Of a stretch of DNA of 19,254 nucleotides, positions 1 to 6,239 are shown in pieces. Position 1 is the stretch's first letter, and every line of letters begins with the position of its first letter. Both the position numbers and the translations under genes were made by a program. The stretch spans positions 1 to 19,254 of the forward strand of contig JBEBGG010000064.1 in NCBI GenBank assembly GCA_040081555.1. Direction: 5' to 3'. Origin of the DNA: CADEEX01 sp040081555. Its GTDB lineage: Bacteria; Acidobacteriota; Vicinamibacteria; Vicinamibacterales; CAVVIG01. A model generated the notes under the pieces. That model saw only the letters and a program-made list of their open reading frames with translations, did no database searches and was not told the origin of the DNA.

Positions 1-641
1 TTGTAGGCCGAGCTCATCTTCATCCCGTCGATGGTCCGGATGCCCTGCTGCGAGCCGTGAATCTGGGCGAAGCCGAACACGGTGTCGCCCTTGCTGCCGC
101 CGGCGTCGCCGCCACCGAGCGACTGGTTCGTCTGCAGCACGCCGAGCGTGATGGCCGCCATGCCCGCGACACTCTTCGAGGTCGGCAGCGCGTCGAGCAC
201 CTGGCGGGTCAGCACGTTCTGCGATCGGACGCTCTGCACGTCCACCACCGGCGTCGCACCGGTGACGGTGATCGTCTCCTCAATGCCGCCCACCTTCAGC
301 TCGGCGTTGATGTTCGCCGTGAACCCCGTCGTCAGCTCCACGCCTTCGCGCCGCACGGTCGAGAAACCGGGGAGTTGGAAGGTGACCGTGTAGGTGCCAG
401 GGCGCAGTTCAATAATCGTGTACCGGCCGTTACCATCGGTGATGGCGGAGACCACTTTTTCGATGAGCGCCGGGCTGGCGGCTTCCACCGTCACCCCGGG
501 CAGGACCGCCCCGGACGCGTCCCTCACATTGCCGGCAATCGAGCCGGTCAAGGACGACTGGGCGGACGCGAAGCCCGGAACCAACAGGAACAACGCGAGC
601 GCGAAGAGCGAAAACCAGCCTCGAACAGCGAACTTGCTCAT
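1..641 (-). CDS. TonB-dependent receptor, Oar-like, N-terminal part (cut by window edge)
   Basis: This is the first 213 residues of an outer-membrane receptor; the barrel lies beyond position 1. A signal peptide (about residues 1-27, hydrophobic core ending ASAQ) leads into a carboxypeptidase-regulatory-like beta-sandwich with the typical segments GNVRDASGAVLPGVTV and GRYTIIELRPGTYTVTF, then the start of the plug (EETITVTGA, VLDALPTSKS, GGGDAGGSKGD). The start is firm: ATG at 641 is preceded by AGGAGGAAG at ideal spacing. Known members of this family import substrates across the outer membrane using TonB energy; the substrate cannot be read here. It is a close paralogue of the complete receptor at 6240-9287, with about three quarters of aligned residues identical by eye. 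A promoter-like element lies at 700-728. The gene is incomplete only because the window ends. Confidence 0.93.
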   Translation of the reverse strand, partial: MSKFAVRGWFSLFALALFLLVPGFASAQSSLTGSIAGNVRDASGAVLPGVTVEAASPALIEKVVSAITDGNGRYTIIELRPGTYTVTFQLPGFSTVRREGVELTTGFTANINAELKVGGIEETITVTGATPVVDVQSVRSQNVLTRQVLDALPTSKSVAGMAAITLGVLQTNQSLGGGDAGGSKGDTVFGFAQIHGSQQGIRTIDGMKMSSAY

Positions 642-699
642 AGAACTTCTTCCTCCTAAAGACCCCCGAGGACCAAGAGATTTCGTGGGAGCGACAGGT

Positions 700-728
700 A
701 GTAAACAGTAGTAGGACGAAGCGGTCAA
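700..728 (-). promoter_or_regulatory. Predicted sigma70-type promoter of the left-edge receptor
   Basis: On the minus strand a -35 TTGACC (plus 723-728) and a -10 TTTACT (plus 700-705) are separated by exactly 17 bases. Transcription would begin near 693, giving a leader of about 50 bases before the strong ribosome binding site and ATG at 641. The match is to the general bacterial consensus; start-site data for this organism are not available. Confidence 0.5.
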
Positions 729-735
729 GGCCCAA

Positions 736-757
736 ACCGCCGGGAATGAACGGCGGT
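736..757 (-). terminator. Possible terminator hairpin behind the GT87 gene
   Basis: ACCGCCG (736-742) and CGGCGGT (751-757) form a perfect 7-bp stem with an 8-base loop, 34 bases beyond the stop codon of the GT87 gene. On the minus strand it is followed by TTTGGGCCTTG, which is only weakly U-rich, so it may be a poor intrinsic terminator. It sits just upstream of the predicted receptor promoter, where insulation of the two units would make sense. Confidence 0.35.
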
Positions 758-791
758 GCCAAAGTGAGAATCAAGAATCCATCGGATTGGA

Positions 792-2171
792 TCAGGCCTG
801 GCGGCCTCGGCGACCTGACCGCACCGCACGGCGCCCCTTATCGGACGGCATCGGCACGGCATCGGTGTCCCGCTCGGACCACATCTGCCGGGCAAGGACC
901 GCAAGCGTGACCACGACTGCGAGGTTGACGAGGACGGCCTCGCCCCGGCGATTGTTCCCCATGAGCGTCTCGGCCGAGGCCGAGAGCAGTGCAATCGGCA
1001 GAACACCGGCCATTGGTCCGATCTTGGACCACAGCGTCGACTGAGCTCCGGTCGAACTCGTGGCCTGGACGGCCCCGAAGATCGCTGGAACGATCAGCAC
1101 GTAGTAGTGCAGCCAGGCGAGCGGACTCGCGAGCAGGACCGCTCCGCATCCCCAGCCAGCGGCAAAGAAGGCGTCGCGCCGAGGGTCGGACACCCGGCCT
1201 TCACTTGAACGGATCATGAGCAGCCACACGCCGACAAGGGTGAGCCCCACTAGCAGGAACGCGCCGAGCGCCCAGCCGGTCGTGGCGAACACGAGGGACG
1301 TCAGGCTGAAGTTGCCGGTGTCGATGGTGTACGCCCCGGCGCCGAGCGTGCGGCCGAGGCTCTTGATGAAGTCGAACCAGATCCCCAGCCTCGCAAAGTA
1401 GGCCGCCGAGACGCCGACCCCGACGACCACGGCCCCGGCAACCCCGCCGGCAAACCGCACCGCCCGCCGAGTATCCCTCCCGGCCAGCACGATCACCGCC
1501 GCAAACAGCAGCACGAGCGCGATCGTGGGCTTAAGAATGGCGCCGGCACCGATGGCCGCTCCCGCGAGGGCGGGCTTGTTCCGGGCCCACCCGTACACGA
1601 ACACCGAGACGGCGAGCAGCTGTAGCGAGTTGATGTTCCCGACCGTCACATCAGAGATCACGGGCGAGAAGTTGGACGCAATGATCGCCATGAACAGCAG
1701 CGTCGCGACCGCGCCGAATTCGAGCACCCGGCAGAGCAGCAGCACGGAGAGACCCAAGGCGATGAGCGAGAACGCCATGTAGCGCGGGGCGTCAACGTCG
1801 AATGAGCCGCCCGAGATGCCCGCGACCAGCGTATAGAGGAGCGGCGATCCGGTCACATCAACGCGGTCACCGTAGAGCTCCTTCAGCAACGCCGTGCCAC
1901 GCCGCTGCGTCAGGCTCGCCGCGCCAGACTGTGCCTCGCTCGACAACCGCGACGCGAGCGCCCGTTGCCCCTCTGGTGAGTAGATATCGCCTGAGGGAAC
2001 GGCCGACTTGGCGTGCGGCACACTCCAGAACGTGAAGAAGTCAACGGCTGCAGAGTTGGCGGCAAATGGCCAGACGACGAGCGCGGTGTGCAGAACGAGC
2101 AGCGCCGCGAGGGCGATGGCCGGGTACTCGCGGCCGCGCCCGTCGGAATGCGAGGTGGACACGCCGTGCAT
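792..2171 (-). CDS. GT87 (DUF2029)-type integral membrane glycosyltransferase
   Basis: A 459-residue multi-spanning membrane protein of GT-C type. Family members transfer sugars, often mannose, from polyprenyl-phosphate donors on the outer face of the inner membrane. After a first hydrophobic segment (about residues 16-36), an acidic residue in DFFTFW (44-49) is in the position expected for the GT-C catalytic or metal-linked Asp. Further family-like features are TGSPLLYTL (107-115), GNINSLQLL (178-186), KPT (214-216) and SPLAWLHYY (349-357), separated by about ten hydrophobic helices, with an Arg/Lys-rich cytoplasmic tail. The ATG start has no good Shine-Dalgarno sequence; the gene begins 50 bases after the TMTC-like gene, so co-transcription is likely. 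The substrate and acceptor cannot be told from the sequence. Assignment to the superfamily is good; mannose specificity is not shown. Confidence 0.8.
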   Translation of the reverse strand: MHGVSTSHSDGRGREYPAIALAALLVLHTALVVWPFAANSAAVDFFTFWSVPHAKSAVPSGDIYSPEGQRALASRLSSEAQSGAASLTQRRGTALLKELYGDRVDVTGSPLLYTLVAGISGGSFDVDAPRYMAFSLIALGLSVLLLCRVLEFGAVATLLFMAIIASNFSPVISDVTVGNINSLQLLAVSVFVYGWARNKPALAGAAIGAGAILKPTIALVLLFAAVIVLAGRDTRRAVRFAGGVAGAVVVGVGVSAAYFARLGIWFDFIKSLGRTLGAGAYTIDTGNFSLTSLVFATTGWALGAFLLVGLTLVGVWLLMIRSSEGRVSDPRRDAFFAAGWGCGAVLLASPLAWLHYYVLIVPAIFGAVQATSSTGAQSTLWSKIGPMAGVLPIALLSASAETLMGNNRRGEAVLVNLAVVVTLAVLARQMWSERDTDAVPMPSDKGRRAVRSGRRGRQA

Positions 2172-2221
2172 TATACGGAACCATCCACACGGCGCCGCTG
2201 CGCGGCACCTCGAACGGCGCG

Positions 2222-4270
2222 CTAGCGTCGCTGCTCGCCAGGCTGCTGTCGAAGCCGCGTCAGAGCGTCCTGCGCTTCTCGCTGCTGTGGATCGAGACGG
2301 ATGGCTGCTTCAAACGCCGCCATGGCGTCGGCCCGACGGCCGCTCGACGCCAGCACAACGCCAAGCAGACTGTGCGCTGAGGGGTCTCGTGGATTCACCG
2401 CTGTAGCGCGCCGGGCCTCGTGTTCCGCGTCGGTGAAGCGTTGCTGCCGCAACAACACATCGACGAGTCCGCGAGTTGCCGTCATCTCGCCTGCGTCACT
2501 GGCGAGGACGGCACGAAACACGTCGATCGCCTGGTCCAAGGCTCCTGAGGCTGACAGCGCGAGACCGAGATGGGCTTGCGCAAACACGTTTCGCGGCTGG
2601 AGGCGAAGCACTTGCCGATACTCGGCTGCCGCATCCACGAAACGGTTCGACGACAGCAGCAGGTTCGCCAGGTTCAGGCGCCCACTCGCGTAGTCGGGTG
2701 CCGCCGACACGACAGCCTGGTACTGCGAAATGGCTTCAGGCAGCCGGTCCAGGCGGTAGAGCCCCGACGCCAGCTCCTCCCGAGCACTCGCCAGTTCCAG
2801 ATCCTCGGGGTACTTCTCCACGAACTCCTGAAGATGCACGACGCCCTCTGCCAGTTCTCCGCGTTCGAGCAGCGCCGAACCGAGCGCGTGCTTCGCGTTG
2901 GCATCGAGAGGCGCGGCGATCCGCAGGTGCGCAATCGACTCCTCTACCCGTCCCTGCTCCCGCAGTTCCGCGGCCAGGTTGGCATGCGCCCTCGCATGTG
3001 GCCGGCGCTCGACGACGGTCTGCCAGATCGTGACGCCGTCCCGGTACTCGGCATTGCGGACCACCGTGGCGGATCCCAGCCCCGCGAGCACGACCGCCGC
3101 CACAGGGAGCGCGGAGCGGCGCACGAACGCCACCTGTCGTGCGGCGGCCACGACGAGAACGATGACGGCGACAAGTGGCAAGTACATCCGCCGTTCGGCG
3201 CCCACCTCGGTAGGGATAGAAATGACGCTGGACGCCGGCGCCAGGGTGATGAAAAACCACGCCGCCCAAAATCCCACCACTGGCAGGCGTACCAGGGCAA
3301 CCATCGTCAGCACAACCAGCGCGCTGACAAACACCGCGCTCGGCCAGACGTCCATAAGGCTCAATGCCTCAGGTACGCCGTAATCAACCACCAGCCCCTG
3401 GGGCCAGAGGCTGAGTCGCAGATACCGAACCACGAGGGGCGCCTGGTTGAGCAGGTACGTCCACCGCGAGACATGGGTCGCAAACCCTTTCGGCGAGAAG
3501 AAGGGCGTGCCAGAGGCCAGCAGGAGGAAGACCACCCAACCCGCCGCAAGCCCCGCGTAGAAGAAGCGGCGCCGGGCAAACGCGTCTCGGAATCCGGAGA
3601 AGGCAAAGACGCGATCGCACAGGACGATGACAACCGGCGCAACGATCATCGATTCCTTCGTCATCACGCCGCAGACATTTGCCACGACGGCCACCAGCTC
3701 CCAGTGCGACCGCGGCCGGGCATCCCATGATCTGACGGCCGCATAGACCGTTGTCAGGAAGAACAACCCCTCCAGCGATTCGGTGCGCTGCGTCACGTAG
3801 TTCACCGCTTCGGTGTTGAGCGGGTGCAGCAGCCAGGCCATCGCCGAGACGCACGCCAGAACATCCGCGGTCTCGCCGGTCGCTACCGGCTGCGCGCCGG
3901 CAGAAAACAGCCGGCGGAGCACGCCGAAGAGCGCCAGCGCGGCCAGCACGTGGATCGCCACGTTTGCGACGTGGTACCCCTCGACCGAGTGCCCCCCGAG
4001 GGCATAGTTGATCGCGAACGACAGGTTGGCGATCGGCCGGCCGGCGACCGGCGTCTGGCGGTCCGGGTGCCAGGCCGTTGAGAAGCTCCGGATCGACACG
4101 TTGTCGATGATCGCCGGTCGATCGTCGAAGATGAACGGCCCCTGAAGGCTGTTGGCGTATGCCAGCGCGCCGGCAAGCACGATCAGCAACGCCATCAGAC
4201 GCACGCCTCGGGGACGGATCAGGGTCGGCGCTCTGGGAGCGTTGCGCGGCTTCGCGTGCGGCTTGGCCAT
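2222..4270 (-). CDS. TMTC-like polytopic membrane protein with C-terminal TPR array
   Basis: A 682-residue protein in two halves. Residues about 25-405 form roughly ten membrane helices with marks of TMTC-like GT-C proteins: FIFDDRPAIIDN (46-57, the double Asp in the first lumenal/periplasmic loop), GRPIANLSFAINY (77-89), HPLNTEAVNYVTQRTESL (149-166), MTKES (203-207) and AERRMYLP (358-365). Residues about 425-675 are tetratricopeptide repeats with the usual 34-residue rhythm, for example AHANLAAELREQGRVEESI and AHSLLGVVLASSGRRADAM. Eukaryotic TMTCs are O-mannosyltransferases; bacterial homologues are common but poorly characterised, so enzymatic activity is inference. The TPR half should face the periplasm and bind protein. 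The ATG at 4270 lacks a clear ribosome binding site; a later Met at residue 26 is possible but would remove the basic cytoplasmic N-terminus. It lies between a secreted TPR protein and a GT87 enzyme on the same strand. Confidence 0.8.
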   Translation of the reverse strand: MAKPHAKPRNAPRAPTLIRPRGVRLMALLIVLAGALAYANSLQGPFIFDDRPAIIDNVSIRSFSTAWHPDRQTPVAGRPIANLSFAINYALGGHSVEGYHVANVAIHVLAALALFGVLRRLFSAGAQPVATGETADVLACVSAMAWLLHPLNTEAVNYVTQRTESLEGLFFLTTVYAAVRSWDARPRSHWELVAVVANVCGVMTKESMIVAPVVIVLCDRVFAFSGFRDAFARRRFFYAGLAAGWVVFLLLASGTPFFSPKGFATHVSRWTYLLNQAPLVVRYLRLSLWPQGLVVDYGVPEALSLMDVWPSAVFVSALVVLTMVALVRLPVVGFWAAWFFITLAPASSVISIPTEVGAERRMYLPLVAVIVLVVAAARQVAFVRRSALPVAAVVLAGLGSATVVRNAEYRDGVTIWQTVVERRPHARAHANLAAELREQGRVEESIAHLRIAAPLDANAKHALGSALLERGELAEGVVHLQEFVEKYPEDLELASAREELASGLYRLDRLPEAISQYQAVVSAAPDYASGRLNLANLLLSSNRFVDAAAEYRQVLRLQPRNVFAQAHLGLALSASGALDQAIDVFRAVLASDAGEMTATRGLVDVLLRQQRFTDAEHEARRATAVNPRDPSAHSLLGVVLASSGRRADAMAAFEAAIRLDPQQREAQDALTRLRQQPGEQRR

Positions 4271-4414
4271 GAACAGGCGTGATATCCCACGTCGCGGGCG
4301 GGGCGGCGCGATATCCGCAACAGTCTAGCAGCTCAGTGTAGACGCGCCGGCACCGGTGAATGTCGCCGGATCTACTTCTTCGTGGGGCGGCGCGCAACGC
4401 CGCGCTGAGGAGTG

Positions 4415-4918
4415 TTACTTCCCGCGCCGGGCGCGCAGGTCGGCGATCCGTTTCTTCAGTGCCGCGTCGGTCGGGTGCGCCGTCTCGGCGGCCACCAGCG
4501 TCTGCTCGGCCAGGTCGGCCGCGCCCCGCGCCTCTTGCAGCGCCGCCAGCCTGTAGACGGGCTCCAGGTCTTCCGGCTTGATGACGAAGCGCCGGCCGAG
4601 GACCTCCTCCAGCTTGTCCGGCTTGTTCAGTCGAGTGGGTCCGTACACTTCCGCTAGGCCGTCGAGGGCGCACGCCTTCACGGCTTCGTCCCCATCGAGG
4701 TTCCCGACCATGAGGTAGTGCTCGACGGCCGTGTCGAGTCGACGCTGCCGGTCTTCACTGTCCTTCGAGGCATCCGCGGTCTCGATCTGAGACTCGGCCA
4801 TTCCCAGTTCGGCCCCGGCGCTGTAGTACCCGATGGCCACCTGGCTGCACGGAAAGACGGGCGGGCTTGGCGGCTGACCCTGCGCCAGCGCCAGCGCGAG
4901 AAGACTGACCAGACTCAT
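4415..4918 (-). CDS. Small secreted TPR-like protein
   Basis: A 167-residue protein with a short hydrophobic N-terminus (MSLVSLLALALAQG), probably a signal peptide cleaved near residue 13-14. The rest is helical with TPR-like spacing: residues 57-75 (RQRRLDTAVEHYLMVGNLD), 83-93 (ALDGLAEVYGP) and 119-150 (EPVYRLAALQEA followed by LAEQTLVAAETAHP). No lipobox is seen; C24 is not in a lipobox context. The ATG at 4918 is chosen because AGGA precedes it by seven bases and the signal peptide starts there; the open frame continues upstream without such support. It is followed by the TMTC-like TPR protein 144 bases downstream on the same strand and may be a periplasmic partner of that set. I do not recognise a named family; a scaffold or assembly role is inferred from the fold alone. 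Confidence 0.7.
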   Translation of the reverse strand: MSLVSLLALALAQGQPPSPPVFPCSQVAIGYYSAGAELGMAESQIETADASKDSEDRQRRLDTAVEHYLMVGNLDGDEAVKACALDGLAEVYGPTRLNKPDKLEEVLGRRFVIKPEDLEPVYRLAALQEARGAADLAEQTLVAAETAHPTDAALKKRIADLRARRGK

Positions 4919-4936
4919 GGTGTGTCCTGTGTGTGA

Positions 4937-4955
4937 GCCTCGGGCCACCCGAGGC
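4937..4955. repeat. Perfect 8-bp inverted repeat in the 5' leader of the small TPR gene
   Basis: GCCTCGGG (4937-4944), a 3-base spacer and CCCGAGGC (4948-4955) form a perfect palindrome. On the minus strand it lies between the predicted -10 and the AGGA ribosome binding site, so it would fold as a tight stem-loop in the leader RNA. It could instead be a protein-binding site. Confidence 0.5.
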
Positions 4956-4970
4956 CCAAACGACGTTCTA

Positions 4971-4999
4971 ACTATATCCTCAGCGCCCCGGGGCCTCAG
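4971..4999 (-). promoter_or_regulatory. Possible promoter of the small TPR / TMTC / GT87 unit
   Basis: On the minus strand a -10-like TATAGT (plus 4971-4976) stands 17 bases after a weak -35 CTGAGG (plus 4994-4999). It is the only AT-rich patch in the divergent region 4919-5083 and sits about 50 bases before the ATG. The -10 is convincing, the -35 is not. Confidence 0.35.
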
Positions 5000-5014
5000 G
5001 CACGCCACACCGCT

Positions 5015-5043
5015 TTGACTTGGCGCACTGCCAGTGGCAGGAT
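5015..5043 (+). promoter_or_regulatory. Possible promoter and operator of the amidohydrolase gene
   Basis: TTGACT (5015-5020, five of six to the -35 consensus) and CAGGAT (5038-5043, weak -10) are separated by 17 bases. The spacer and -10 overlap the palindrome CTGCCAGTGGCAG (5028-5040), two 6-base arms around a single G. A dimeric repressor bound there would block RNA polymerase; that function is inferred from position only. Confidence 0.35.
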
Positions 5044-5083
5044 GCGCTCCGAAGGCACCAGGGGCCGACTCGAGGAGACGGAC

Positions 5084-6106
5084 ATGAACCGAAGGGAATT
5101 CGTCAGCGCATTAGGGGTCCTGCCGTTCGCGGCCGAAGCGGCGTTGACGGCCCAGGCCGTCCCCCAGGCAGCGGCCGCAGCGATGCGAGCCGCGGTGGCT
5201 TCACCGTTTCCGGTGATCGACACGCACATTCATATCTTCGACAAGACCAAGGGCATGCCGTACCCGCAAGACATGCCGGCAGGCGGCGAGCCCCCACAGG
5301 GGCACATCGCCCTCCCCAACCGGTACAAGCTCACGGCCTCCCCATTCGGCATCGTCGGCGCCATCATCGTCGAGGCGAGCGCGCGGCTCGAGGACAACTT
5401 CTGGTGGCTCGACGTCGCCAAGGACAATCCGATCATCGTCGGCGTCGTCGGCAACCTCAGCCCCGCCGACCCGGCGTTCCCGAAGAACCTCGAGCGTTTG
5501 GTGAAGAACCCGCTGTTCTTTGGAATTCGCGAGGGTCGCCTGCAGCAGGGACTCGAGAGCGCCGAATTCATGGCGAACATGAAGCGCCTCGCCGACGCCG
5601 ACTGCAGTCTCGACGTCAACACGCCGGCCTTGCTGATTGCGGGCACCGAAGTGCTGGTCAAGGTCCTCGACAAGGTGCCGAATCTGCGCCTCGTGATGGA
5701 TCACCTGCCGGAGGTGCCCTACTCCGCCCGGGTCAAGGAGTTCCAGGAGCCCGCTGGACGGAAGCGCTACGTCGACTACCTGAGGGAACTGGGGAAGCGA
5801 CCGCAGGTGTACATCAAGCTGTCAGAAGTCGTGCACAACTACGACGGCAAGGTGTCAACCGACCTGAACAGCTACCGAGACTGGCTCGACCAACTCTGGG
5901 ACATCTTCGGCGAGGACCGGATCATGTTTGGCAGCGACTGGCCTCAGAGTGAGGGCGTTGAACGCAACTCGTATCCGAACGTGATCAATGTCGCCCGCGC
6001 GTATGTGAAGAGCAAGAACCCGGCGGCAATGGAGAAGGTGTTCTGGAAGAACTCGACAAAGCCCTATCGATGGGTGCAGCGGGACCCGTCGCAGCGCAAG
6101 GCCTGA
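5084..6106 (+). CDS. Exported amidohydrolase (Amidohydrolase_2 / COG3618-like TIM barrel)
   Basis: A 340-residue predicted metal-dependent hydrolase. DTHIH (46-50) gives the first metal-binding His pair; MDHLPE (205-210) at the end of a strand, YIKLSE (243-248) and FGSDWPQSEG (282-291), with the catalytic Asp at 285, are the remaining barrel signatures. Relatives include 2-pyrone-4,6-dicarboxylate lactonase and sugar-lactone hydrolases, so a C-O or lactone bond of a small acid is a reasonable but unproven substrate. The N-terminus NRREFVSALG followed by a hydrophobic stretch resembles a twin-arginine signal, implying export of the folded, metal-loaded enzyme. ATG 5084 is chosen over an earlier in-frame ATG at 5015 because GAGGAG lies seven bases upstream and the Tat-like signal begins there. 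It is a single-gene unit, transcribed away from the TPR gene and converging on the large receptor. Confidence 0.85.
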   Translation: MNRREFVSALGVLPFAAEAALTAQAVPQAAAAAMRAAVASPFPVIDTHIHIFDKTKGMPYPQDMPAGGEPPQGHIALPNRYKLTASPFGIVGAIIVEASARLEDNFWWLDVAKDNPIIVGVVGNLSPADPAFPKNLERLVKNPLFFGIREGRLQQGLESAEFMANMKRLADADCSLDVNTPALLIAGTEVLVKVLDKVPNLRLVMDHLPEVPYSARVKEFQEPAGRKRYVDYLRELGKRPQVYIKLSEVVHNYDGKVSTDLNSYRDWLDQLWDIFGEDRIMFGSDWPQSEGVERNSYPNVINVARAYVKSKNPAAMEKVFWKNSTKPYRWVQRDPSQRKA

Positions 6107-6153
6107 ATAGGCGACGGCCAGGAGCCGCCGCCCGGCGCCGGCATTTCCTCACG

Positions 6154-6202
6154 ACCAAAAAGAAAGCGTCTGTGCCCAGTTCGTTCCACCGGGCACAGAC
6201 GC
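6154..6202 (-). terminator. Rho-independent terminator of the complete receptor gene
   Basis: GCGTCTGTGCCC (6166-6177) and GGGCACAGACGC (6191-6202) form a perfect 12-bp stem with a 13-base loop. On the minus strand it is followed at once by TTTCTTTTTGGT. It begins 38 bases after the receptor stop codon and also faces the end of the amidohydrolase gene, but the U-rich run lies only on the receptor's downstream side. Confidence 0.88.
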
Positions 6203-6239
6203 CGTCATGCCGAGACTACGCCGAAGAAATCCTTGACGG

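Noticed and set aside
1..641. Truncated receptor as a pseudogene fragment or mobile duplication
   Set aside because: The frame is intact from a strong ribosome binding site to the window edge; it is incomplete only because the window stops.
2570..3730. Plus-strand open frame of 386 codons opposite the TMTC-like gene
   Set aside because: The opposite strand encodes clear membrane helices and TPRs; this frame gives an Arg/His-rich low-complexity product without motifs.
3384..4673. Minus-strand open frame of 429 codons in another frame across the TMTC-like and small TPR genes
   Set aside because: It overlaps two supported genes out of frame and its product is Arg/Gly/Ala-rich without domain structure.
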